A stretch of DNA of 64,000 nt from contig CAZUJF010000001.1 of NCBI GenBank assembly GCA_964619955.1, positions 62,001 to 126,000 on the forward strand, written 5' to 3'. A program made the position numbers and the translations under genes. Under the pieces are notes generated by a model. That model made no database searches. It worked only from the letters and a program-made list of their open reading frames with translations, and was not told where the DNA came from. This DNA is from JACQFK01 sp964619955. Its GTDB lineage: Bacteria; Planctomycetota; MHYJ01; JACPRB01. The stretch's first letter is position 1. Each line of letters opens with the position of its first letter. This document shows positions 42,029-49,574 of the stretch, piece after piece.

Positions 42029-43684
42029 GTGCCGAAATTGATCGTGAAGCAGGGGGGCCAGTCGCGCGAGGTCGCCCTCGCCAAGGAAACCCTCAGCATC
42101 GGCCGCACGCCCGAAAACGACATCGAGATCAAGGACTCCCTCATCTCCCGGCGCCACACCTCCGTCGTGCGCAAGGGCGACCGCTTCATCGTCTACGACC
42201 TGGGGAGCTCCAACGGGACCTTCGTGAACCGCGAGCGGATCGAATCCAAGCCGCTCGAGAACGGGGACGTCATCCGCGTCGGGGACACGGAGCTGCACTA
42301 CGTCGAGGAGGGGGCGCCCAAGGGTCAGCGGCAGACGCCCGGCCCGGTGCGCCTCGAAGACCTCAAGGGCGGGAATTTCGGCCCGCCCGCGGGGCCGAGC
42401 CCCTTCGGCCCCCAGGAGCAGATCGTCAAGAAGGTCGAGGAGATCGCCGAGAGCTACAGCATCAACATCGGCAGCGCGCTGTCCCAGGGTCTTTCCCTCC
42501 GCGACATCCGGCCCGAGGTGGCCGGGGAGAAGGCGGCGAAGGACTCGAAGATGTTCTTCATCCTCTTCCAGGTGGGGAAGGCGCTCTCTTCGGCGGAATC
42601 CCTCGACCACATGCTCCAGACGGCGACGAGGCTGGTCTGCGAGGTGGTCAACGCCGAGCGCATCGTGATCCTGCTCAAGGACGCCGCCGGCGAGCTCGTT
42701 CCGCGCCTGACCTTCCAGAAATCCAAGGGCTTCGTGGAGGGCCGCGAGGTCTCCATCTCGCGGACCATCGCCTCCCAGGTCGTGCGCGACAAGGTGTCGA
42801 TCATCACCTCGGACGCCCTGCAGGACCCGCGCTTCATGCAGGGGCTCTCGATCGTCCAGCACAACATCCGCTCCGCGCTCTGCGTGCCGCTCTGGGAAGA
42901 GAGCAACGTCTACGGGGCCATGTATCTCGACAATCTCGCGAAGTCCTACGCCTTCACCAAGGAGGATCTCGAGCTCACGACGGCGATCGCGAACCTGATC
43001 GCGATTCGCGTGAAACACGAGGAGACCTCCGCCCGGCTGCGGCGGGAGGAGACGCTGCGGGCGAACCTCTCCAAGTACCATTCCCCGGACCACGTGAAGC
43101 TGCTGATGGAGCGGGGCGGGGACGTCGGCCTGGAGGTCTCCGAGCGCGAGGTCACGGTCTCCTTCGTCGACGTCGTGGGCTCCACGACGATGGCGGAGGC
43201 GCACAACCCGGCCGAGGTGGCCGCGGTCCTGAACGAATTCTTCCTGATGTGCACCAACGCGGTCTTCGCCCACGACGGTCACGTGAACAACTTCATCGGG
43301 GACGAGGTGTTCTCGATCTTCAACGCCCCCCTGGAGATGAAGGACCATGCGGTCCAGGCCGTGAAGGCCTGCGCCTCGTTCCTGGGCGAGCTGAAGAAAT
43401 GGAACGCGGCGCATCCGGAGAAGAAGTTCGACGTGCGTTGCGCGATCAACACGGGCGTCGTCGTCGCCGGCAACGTGGGGACGCCCTCGCACCTCAAATA
43501 CACGGTGCTCGGCGATGCCGTCAACGCGGCGGCCCGGCTCACCAAATTCCCCCAGGTGAATTCGATCATCGTCGGGGAGCGCACGTATGAGCTCGTGAAA
43601 CACGCGTTCAGGGGCAAGGACCTCGGGGAGACGATGCTCAAGGGCAAGGAGAGGCCCTTCCGGGCCTACGAAATCCTCCTATGA
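42029..43684 (+). CDS. FHA-GAF-class III adenylate/guanylate cyclase
   Basis: A 551-residue cytoplasmic signalling protein. The N-terminal FHA domain (about 1-92) reads SIGRTPENDIEI, SRRHTSV and SSNGTFVN, which bind phosphothreonine. A linker is followed by a GAF domain (about 170-330; LDHMLQTATRLVCEVVNAER and SALCVPLWEE). The C terminus is a class III cyclase (about 365-551) with VSFVDVVGSTTMAE, NFIGDEVFSIFNAP and the VLGDAVNAAARL motif. Its metal aspartates and the transition-state Asn/Arg (NAAARL) are kept, so cAMP (or cGMP) synthesis is likely. The GTG at 42029 has GAGGGGAG five bases upstream. The stop overlaps the dxr start (ATGA). Confidence 0.88.
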   Translation: MPKLIVKQGGQSREVALAKETLSIGRTPENDIEIKDSLISRRHTSVVRKGDRFIVYDLGSSNGTFVNRERIESKPLENGDVIRVGDTELHYVEEGAPKGQRQTPGPVRLEDLKGGNFGPPAGPSPFGPQEQIVKKVEEIAESYSINIGSALSQGLSLRDIRPEVAGEKAAKDSKMFFILFQVGKALSSAESLDHMLQTATRLVCEVVNAERIVILLKDAAGELVPRLTFQKSKGFVEGREVSISRTIASQVVRDKVSIITSDALQDPRFMQGLSIVQHNIRSALCVPLWEESNVYGAMYLDNLAKSYAFTKEDLELTTAIANLIAIRVKHEETSARLRREETLRANLSKYHSPDHVKLLMERGGDVGLEVSEREVTVSFVDVVGSTTMAEAHNPAEVAAVLNEFFLMCTNAVFAHDGHVNNFIGDEVFSIFNAPLEMKDHAVQAVKACASFLGELKKWNAAHPEKKFDVRCAINTGVVVAGNVGTPSHLKYTVLGDAVNAAARLTKFPQVNSIIVGERTYELVKHAFRGKDLGETMLKGKERPFRAYEILL

Positions 43685-44817
43685 AAAGCGTCTCCATCCT
43701 CGGCTCCACGGGCTCCATCGGGGTGAACGGCCTCGACGTCGCCGCGCATCTCGGTTATCGCGTCGAGGGCCTGGCGGCCCGCTCCAACCGGACGCTCTTC
43801 AAGGAGCAAATCTCCCGCTTCAAGCCGCGCCGCGCGGCGCTGTCCGACGCGAAGGAGTTCGAGGCGCTCAAACGCGACCTCAACGGGCAGGCCTGCGAGC
43901 TCCTTTCCGGGATGGAGGGCGTGCGGGCCATCGCGGCGGCGCGCGAGGCGGACGTGGTCCTCTGCGCCATCAGCGGCGCGGCCTGCCTGCAGCCGGTCAT
44001 CGACGCCGTGGAACAAGGCAAGACCCTGGGGCTCGCCAACAAGGAATCCATGGTCGTGGCGGGGCCGATCGTGCTGGAGAAGGCCCGGAAATCCGGGGCC
44101 GTCATCGTGCCGGTGGACAGCGAACACAGCGCGATCTTCCAGTCCATGCGCAGCGGGTCGAGGCGCGAGGTGAAACGCATCTTCCTGACCGCCTCGGGCG
44201 GGCCGTTCCGGGAGACGCCGAAGGATCAATTCGGAGCGATCACCGTCGAACAGGCGCTGAAACACCCCACCTGGAACATGGGCGGGAAGATCACGATCGA
44301 CTCGGCGACGATGTTCAACAAGGCGCTGGAGATCGTCGAGGCCCGCTGGCTCTTCGACCTCGAGGCATCCCAGATTGAAGTCCTGGTGCATCCCCAGTCG
44401 ATCATTCACTCCATGGTCGAGTTCGTGGACGGCTCCGTGATCGCGCAGCTGGGGCTGCCCGACATGCGGACGCCCATCCAGTTCGCCTTCACGTATCCCG
44501 ACCGCGCGGAAGGCAACGTGAAGAGCCTGGATCTCGCGCAGATCAAGACGCTGACGTTCCAGGAGCCGGACCTCGAGAAGTTCCCTTCGCTCAAGATGGG
44601 CTTTCACGCCGCCAAAGTGGGCGGCACGATGGGATCCGTCCTGAACGCGGCGAACGAGGAGGCCGTCGAGCTCTTCGTCCAGCGCAAGATCTCCTTCCCG
44701 AGGATTTTCGAAGTCGTCCAGAAGGTCATGGATAAACACCAGGTCATCCCGCGTCCGACGCTCGAGGACGTCCTCGCGGCGGATGCCTGGGCCCGCCAGG
44801 AGGCTCGATGCAGCTGA
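43681..44817 (+). CDS. dxr: 1-deoxy-D-xylulose 5-phosphate reductoisomerase
   Basis: Dxr makes methylerythritol phosphate, the first committed step of the MEP isoprenoid pathway. The 378 residues carry the NADPH site ILGSTGSIGVNGLDVAAHLG, LANKESMVVAGPIV, the metal and substrate motif VDSEHSAIFQ, FLTASGGPFR, and KHPTWNMGGKITIDSATMFN. All key positions look intact. It is coupled to the cyclase by ATGA and overlaps rseP by 10 bases. The dxr-rseP order is a well-known conserved pair. Confidence 0.97.
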   Translation: MKSVSILGSTGSIGVNGLDVAAHLGYRVEGLAARSNRTLFKEQISRFKPRRAALSDAKEFEALKRDLNGQACELLSGMEGVRAIAAAREADVVLCAISGAACLQPVIDAVEQGKTLGLANKESMVVAGPIVLEKARKSGAVIVPVDSEHSAIFQSMRSGSRREVKRIFLTASGGPFRETPKDQFGAITVEQALKHPTWNMGGKITIDSATMFNKALEIVEARWLFDLEASQIEVLVHPQSIIHSMVEFVDGSVIAQLGLPDMRTPIQFAFTYPDRAEGNVKSLDLAQIKTLTFQEPDLEKFPSLKMGFHAAKVGGTMGSVLNAANEEAVELFVQRKISFPRIFEVVQKVMDKHQVIPRPTLEDVLAADAWARQEARCS

Positions 44818-46697
44818 TCCAGAGTCTGTTCTCGTCCGGTTTCAACATCGTGCTGGTCGTGGTGGGGCTGGGCCTCATCATCTTTCTGCACGAGTTCGGC
44901 CATTTCATCATGGCCAAGAAGAACGGGGTCCGGGTCGAGGTCTTCTCGCTGGGCTTCGGCGCGGCGATCTGGAGCTTCCGCCGGGGCGAGACGGAGTATC
45001 GCGTGGCCTGGCTGCCTCTGGGCGGCTACGTCAAGATGGCCGGCGAGGCGATCACGGACGCGCGCAACGGCGAGCCCTGGGAGCTGACGTCGAAGACCCC
45101 CTGGCAGCGCTTCCAGATCTTCGTGGCCGGCGCGACCATGAATCTCCTCATCGCGTTCCCCATCGGCATCGCCGCGTACGCCTGGGGCATGCGCGAGACG
45201 ACGAACGAGATCAGCACGCCGGGGACGGCCGAGGGGCAGGCGGGCATGCGTCCCGGGGACGTCGTGATCGACGTGGACGGCCGGAAGATCCGGAGCCTTG
45301 ACAAGTTCCGCATCGAGATGATCCGGCGGCAGCAGGGGACGCAGGTGCCGGTGACGGTGTTGCGGGACGGCAAGGAAGTGAAACTCACCGTGACGACGGG
45401 GCGCTCGGAAAAGCATTTCACCGATCCCGCGTCCGCGATGCTGGGGAAGGTGAAGGAAGGATCGCCGCTCGCCAAGGCGGGAGTCCAGGCGGGGGATGAA
45501 ATCTGCGCCATCGACGGCCGGCGCGTCTGGTCGGGAGGCCAGGCGGACGCCCTCCTGCGCGGGTCGGGCGGAAAAGAGGCGACGCTCCGCTTCCGCCGCC
45601 GTCAGCCGGATTTCAAGGACAAGGAATTCGACGCCGTCGTCAAGATCCCGCAAAAGACCTGGTACGTGATTCCCGCGGACGACCACGTCGTGGAGGTGGG
45701 GGTCGGCGCCGTCCCCGTGGGCGGCCCTTCGGGCGGCATTCTCGAGGCGGGCGACAAGATCGTCCGCATCGGCGACAAGCCCGTGGCATGCTGGAAGGAT
45801 CTGAAGGACGCCATGGAGTCCCGGACCGGCGGGGACGTGGTCGAGGTCGCCGTGGAGCGCGGTTCCGAGACGAAGACCGTGCGCATCACGCTCGGCGTGA
45901 ATGCGTCCGGGACGGGCATGCTCGGCGTGGCCAACCAGAAGGGCACGGGCCTCTTTGCGAAGGTGGCCGAGGGGAGCCTCTTTTCGCGATCCGGGCTTCG
46001 TTCGGGGGACCGCCTGATCGCCATCGAAGGACATTCGACCCGCGAGTTCGAAGGGCTGGCTGAGAAGGATCTTCCGCCCGCGCAATGGAAGGTGCCCCCG
46101 ATCATGGGGATCCGCAGCTCCGAGCCCCGGACGATCGCCCTGAAGGTCGTGGGGGCCGACAAGGCCGAACGCGAGGTCAAGGTGACCACGGACAAGGTGG
46201 AGGAGGGCGATCTGGCCGCTCTCGGGCTGGACACGACCTCCACCGGGGGCCTGATCGCCTATTTTTCAAAGCCCTACCGGCGCAGGGATTTCGGGGAGGC
46301 GTTCAAGGCGGGCATGTACGAACCGGTCGACATCACGGTGATGACGTTCGAAGTGCTCCGGAAGCTGGTCACCGGCGGGGAGTCGCCCAGGGGGCTTTCG
46401 GGGCCGATCGGCATCCTGCACGCGACGTATTCCTTCGCGGACCAGGCCTTCGGCAATTTCATCTGGATGCTCTGCCTGATCACGGTCAATCTCGGGGTCT
46501 TCAACCTGCTGCCCATCCCGGTGCTGGACGGCGGGCACAACGTGCTGCTGCTCATCGAGGTGATCCGCAAGTGGGTGGGCAAGCCGCCCCCGAGCGAGAA
46601 GTTCGTCGCCGCCTTCCAGTACTCGGGGCTGCTCTTCATCCTGAGCCTGTTCCTCTTCGTGACCTACAACGACATCTCCCGCCTGTTCCGTGGATAA
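44808..46697 (+). CDS. rseP: RseP-type site-2 metalloprotease with four PDZ-like repeats
   Basis: A membrane zinc protease that cuts anti-sigma factors and signal peptide remnants. The zinc motif is HEFGH at residues 28-32, and the third ligand region is NLLPIPVLDGGHNVLLLIE near the C terminus. Four PDZ-like repeats lie between, recognised by AGMRPGDVVIDVDGR, AGVQAGDEICAIDGRRV, LEAGDKIVRIGDKPV and SGLRSGDRLIAIEGHS, compared with two in E. coli RseP. This explains the length of 629 against about 450. It could regulate the membrane anti-sigma factors at 24453 and 27075. Confidence 0.9.
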   Translation: MQLIQSLFSSGFNIVLVVVGLGLIIFLHEFGHFIMAKKNGVRVEVFSLGFGAAIWSFRRGETEYRVAWLPLGGYVKMAGEAITDARNGEPWELTSKTPWQRFQIFVAGATMNLLIAFPIGIAAYAWGMRETTNEISTPGTAEGQAGMRPGDVVIDVDGRKIRSLDKFRIEMIRRQQGTQVPVTVLRDGKEVKLTVTTGRSEKHFTDPASAMLGKVKEGSPLAKAGVQAGDEICAIDGRRVWSGGQADALLRGSGGKEATLRFRRRQPDFKDKEFDAVVKIPQKTWYVIPADDHVVEVGVGAVPVGGPSGGILEAGDKIVRIGDKPVACWKDLKDAMESRTGGDVVEVAVERGSETKTVRITLGVNASGTGMLGVANQKGTGLFAKVAEGSLFSRSGLRSGDRLIAIEGHSTREFEGLAEKDLPPAQWKVPPIMGIRSSEPRTIALKVVGADKAEREVKVTTDKVEEGDLAALGLDTTSTGGLIAYFSKPYRRRDFGEAFKAGMYEPVDITVMTFEVLRKLVTGGESPRGLSGPIGILHATYSFADQAFGNFIWMLCLITVNLGVFNLLPIPVLDGGHNVLLLIEVIRKWVGKPPPSEKFVAAFQYSGLLFILSLFLFVTYNDISRLFRG

Positions 46698-46965
46698 CGC
46701 CGACTGGACGCCCTTCCTGGGACAGGTGGTCGTCCTCGACACCGATGCGCTCTATCTCTATATCGGGACGCTGGACAAGATCTGCGATCACTTCGTGGTT
46801 TTGAAGGACGCGGACGTGCACGACCGGCGGGAAAGCCCCTCCACCAAGGAGCAGTACGCCATGGACGCCAAGCGGCACGGCGTGAAGGCGAACCGCAAGG
46901 AAGTCCAGGTCAAGAAGGCCCTGATCGTGAGCTTCTCCCGCCTGGACGACATCATCACGTACTGA
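46690..46965 (+). CDS. Conserved hypothetical small protein
   Basis: A 91-residue soluble protein, started by GTG at 46690 and overlapping the rseP stop by 8 bases. The N-terminal half reads like a small beta barrel (FLGQVVVLDTDALYLYIGTL), then FVVLKDADVHDRRES, STKEQYAMDAKRHGVKANRK and a final ALIVSFSRLDDIITY. I recall a similar planctomycete family but cannot name it. The overlap with rseP and the three-base gap to ubiA show that it is a real member of this operon. Confidence 0.6.
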   Translation: MDNADWTPFLGQVVVLDTDALYLYIGTLDKICDHFVVLKDADVHDRRESPSTKEQYAMDAKRHGVKANRKEVQVKKALIVSFSRLDDIITY

Positions 46966-46967
46966 CC

Positions 46968-47861
46968 GTGGATAAGCCCGGTTTCGACCTCGTCGCCTAC
47001 CTGAAGCTGTTCCGCTTTCCGCTCGTCTTCACGGCGATCTCGGATTCCGCCGCGGGTTATCTGGTGGCCCGGAAAGGGTGGAGCGTCGACTGGGCGACCC
47101 TGCTCTGGCTGGCGCTGTCCTCTTCCGGGCTCTATTTCTTCGGGATGGCGCTGAACGACATCGCCGACCGGAAGCGGGACCTGGAACTCGCGCCGGGACG
47201 TCCGATTCCGAGCGGACGTGTCACGTTGAAAGGGGCGGTCGCCGCCTGCCTTCTCATGCTGGTCCTGTCCGGGCTGGCGCAGTTCATGTCGGGCGGCCGG
47301 ATGCCGGAACAGCGTTTCCTCGTCTGGGGGGGAGCCGTGGCCTGCATCTTCGCGTACGACTGCTTCCTGAAGCTTCCCCCGGTCATGGGGCTCGTGCGGG
47401 CCCTGAATTTCGAACTTGGACTCCTGGCCGGTTTGGAGCCCGGCTATGGCGGTTTGCCGCCGGGGATCTGCGTGATGCTGGCCCTGCCGTCCTTCCTCTA
47501 CGTCACGTCGTTGACGATCGTCTCGACGCTGGAGGACAGGCTTTCAGCCCGTTCCCGGCTTTTCACGGGGCTCCTGGGGATGATCGGCGCCGCGTTCGCC
47601 CCGCTGCTCTTCGCGGGAACCCGGAGCGGTCCGGGCGAAGCCTGGCTCCCGTTGATGCTCGGCGCCTGGCTCTGCTACCGGGCGATCGGCGCCCGGGATC
47701 GAAAAGGGGTGATGCGGCTCGTGCGCGACGGCATCGGGGGCATCATTGCGTTGAACGCGATCACGCTGGTTTGCGCGGTGGGGTGGATCCCGGCCCTGGG
47801 ACTGCTGCTCCTCCTGATTCCGGCGCTCATCGCCGTGGAGATCTTCAAACGCCTTGCCTGA
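46968..47861 (+). CDS. UbiA-family prenyltransferase
   Basis: A 297-residue membrane prenyltransferase with eight or nine predicted helices. The first Asp-rich motif is N63-D64-x2-D67-x3-D71 (NDIADRKRD), followed by RPIPSGRVTLKGA, the usual 'RP-I-P-SG' block. The second Asp-rich motif is degenerate (STLEDRL in place of DxxDxxGD), so its substrate may differ from polyprenyl quinone synthesis. It starts with GTG at 46968. Substrate cannot be named. Confidence 0.78.
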   Translation: MDKPGFDLVAYLKLFRFPLVFTAISDSAAGYLVARKGWSVDWATLLWLALSSSGLYFFGMALNDIADRKRDLELAPGRPIPSGRVTLKGAVAACLLMLVLSGLAQFMSGGRMPEQRFLVWGGAVACIFAYDCFLKLPPVMGLVRALNFELGLLAGLEPGYGGLPPGICVMLALPSFLYVTSLTIVSTLEDRLSARSRLFTGLLGMIGAAFAPLLFAGTRSGPGEAWLPLMLGAWLCYRAIGARDRKGVMRLVRDGIGGIIALNAITLVCAVGWIPALGLLLLLIPALIAVEIFKRLA

Positions 47862-48630
47862 TCTGACGCTGAGTCTTTGCTCGCTGAAGCTCCGGATCGA
47901 AGCGGACGACGCCCGCTTCGTCGCCGCGGCGCGGCGGCGCTACGCCGCGTTTCTGGCGCACGGAGCGGCGGACCTGGACGTGAACGTGTCGCTCTACGGG
48001 GAAGCCTTCGGGCCCTTCCGGGAGGAGCCGCGGGTGGCCGGCGACGGCCGGGCCTGGCGGGTGATGCGGCATGACCTCGATCTGGAACTCGTGCCGGGCC
48101 TCGTCCGCGGGGTCCTGCTCCGGACGCCCGCGGCGCTGGACTCGCTCCTCCGCGTCGTGCTCAGTTTCGAACTCCTCAAGCGCGGCGGATTCCTCTGCCA
48201 CGCCGCCGCGGTGGACGGCTGGCTCTTCCCGGGCATTTCCGGGGCGGGGAAGAGCACGCTGGGGGATCTCGCCCCGCGGAAGCGGCTGCTCGCGGACGAG
48301 CTGGTCGGGGTCCTGGGGACGACGCTGTGGGGCACGCCGTTCCGGGGGGATTTCAAGATCGGACGGAACAACGTGTCGCGCCCGCTGGAGGCCGTCGTCC
48401 TGCTCGACCGCCGGGCGCCCCGGGGGGTGGTCCCGGTGAGCAAGGCGGCCGCGATGGCGATGCTGCTGCGCTGCGCGCTGTGTTTCGCGGGCGACGCGCC
48501 CACGGGGCGGCGTCTCCTGCGCGCGGCGCGACGCTGCGTCGCGGCGGCACCGACCCTGCGTTTGAGCTACGATGCGCGGAGGACGCCCTTCAAAGGCGTC
48601 GAGCGCGGAATCCGGGAGGCCTTGGCGTGA
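47854..48630 (+). CDS. HprK-like P-loop protein
   Basis: A 258-residue protein starting with TTG at 47854, inside the end of ubiA. The nucleotide site is GISGAGKST at residues 127-135, in the HPr-kinase style (FPGISGAGKSTLGDLA), followed by LLADELVGV, the acidic position seen in HprK-like families. Such proteins, often in peptide-modification or wall clusters, bind ATP. Neither HPr nor a PqqD-like gene is nearby. The stop overlaps the asparaginase start (GTGA). Confidence 0.65.
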   Translation: MPDLTLSLCSLKLRIEADDARFVAAARRRYAAFLAHGAADLDVNVSLYGEAFGPFREEPRVAGDGRAWRVMRHDLDLELVPGLVRGVLLRTPAALDSLLRVVLSFELLKRGGFLCHAAAVDGWLFPGISGAGKSTLGDLAPRKRLLADELVGVLGTTLWGTPFRGDFKIGRNNVSRPLEAVVLLDRRAPRGVVPVSKAAAMAMLLRCALCFAGDAPTGRRLLRAARRCVAAAPTLRLSYDARRTPFKGVERGIREALA

Positions 48631-49574
48631 GCGATCTGATCTGCGAGTTCCAGAGGGCGGGCCGGGTGGAATCGGTCCATCGCGTGCGGGTGTCGGTGCA
48701 GGTGGAGGGGAAAGCGGTCTTCGAGCGCGGGGACGCGAGCTCGCCCGTCTTCATGCGATCCTGCGCCAAACCCTTCCAGGCGCTGACCGTGCTCGAGAGC
48801 GGCGCTCCGGATGCCTATGGATTCACGCCGGAGGAACTCGCCCTCATGGCGGGCTCCCACGGCGGGGAGCGCCTCCATGTCCGGGCCGCGCAATCCATGC
48901 TGAAGAAGTCCGGGGCCTCCTTGGAGGCGCTGCGCTGCGGGACGCATCCCCCCACGAGTCCCCGGGCGCTCCGGGAGCTGCAGGGGGCGCCCTCGCCGCT
49001 GCACAACAACTGCTCCGGGAAACACGCCGGCATGCTGGCGGCGTGCCGCTTTCTCGGGCTTCCGCCGGGGACGTATCTGCAGCCCTCCCATCCGCTGCAG
49101 AAGCGGAACCTGGCGACCTTGTCGCGCCTCACGGGGATCCCCGGGCGGCGCATTCCCGTCGGCATCGACGGCTGCAGCGCCCCGACGTTCGCGCTTCCGC
49201 TGCGGGCCATGGCCGGCGCGGCGGCGCAGCTGGCGACGACGGAGGGCAGCCTCCGGCGCATCCGCGACGCGATGATGGCGCATCCGCAGATGGTCGGACG
49301 GCCCTGCGCGAGCCTGATGGCCGCGGCGCCGGGGCGCCTGGTCGCCAAGGCCGGCGCCGAGGGGGTCTATGTGATCGGTTTTCCCGCGCGAAAGGCCGGG
49401 CTCGCGTTGAAGGTGGAGGACGGCAACGCCCGCGCTTGGCTGCCCGTCATCGCGTTTCTCGTCCGGCGGCTCCGGCTTCTGGATCCGGAGGAGCTGCGCG
49501 CGCTGGACCGGCTCGCGTCGCCGTTGCTCCGCAACCACGCCGGCCTGGACGTGGGGGCGATCAGGGTGCGGTAG
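48627..49574 (+). CDS. Asparaginase II-family protein
   Basis: A 315-residue protein of the Asparaginase_II family (PF06089 type). The motifs FMRSCAKPFQALTVLESGA, ALMAGSHGGE, LHNNCSGKHAGMLAACRFLG, SHPLQKRN, GIDGCSAPTFALPL and VAKAGAEGVYVIGF are all present. The family is annotated as L-asparaginase, but activity is shown for few members. The GTG at 48627 has GGGAGG about eight bases upstream. It overlaps the end of the convergent transglutaminase gene by 14 bases. Confidence 0.85.
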   Translation: MSDLICEFQRAGRVESVHRVRVSVQVEGKAVFERGDASSPVFMRSCAKPFQALTVLESGAPDAYGFTPEELALMAGSHGGERLHVRAAQSMLKKSGASLEALRCGTHPPTSPRALRELQGAPSPLHNNCSGKHAGMLAACRFLGLPPGTYLQPSHPLQKRNLATLSRLTGIPGRRIPVGIDGCSAPTFALPLRAMAGAAAQLATTEGSLRRIRDAMMAHPQMVGRPCASLMAAAPGRLVAKAGAEGVYVIGFPARKAGLALKVEDGNARAWLPVIAFLVRRLRLLDPEELRALDRLASPLLRNHAGLDVGAIRVR

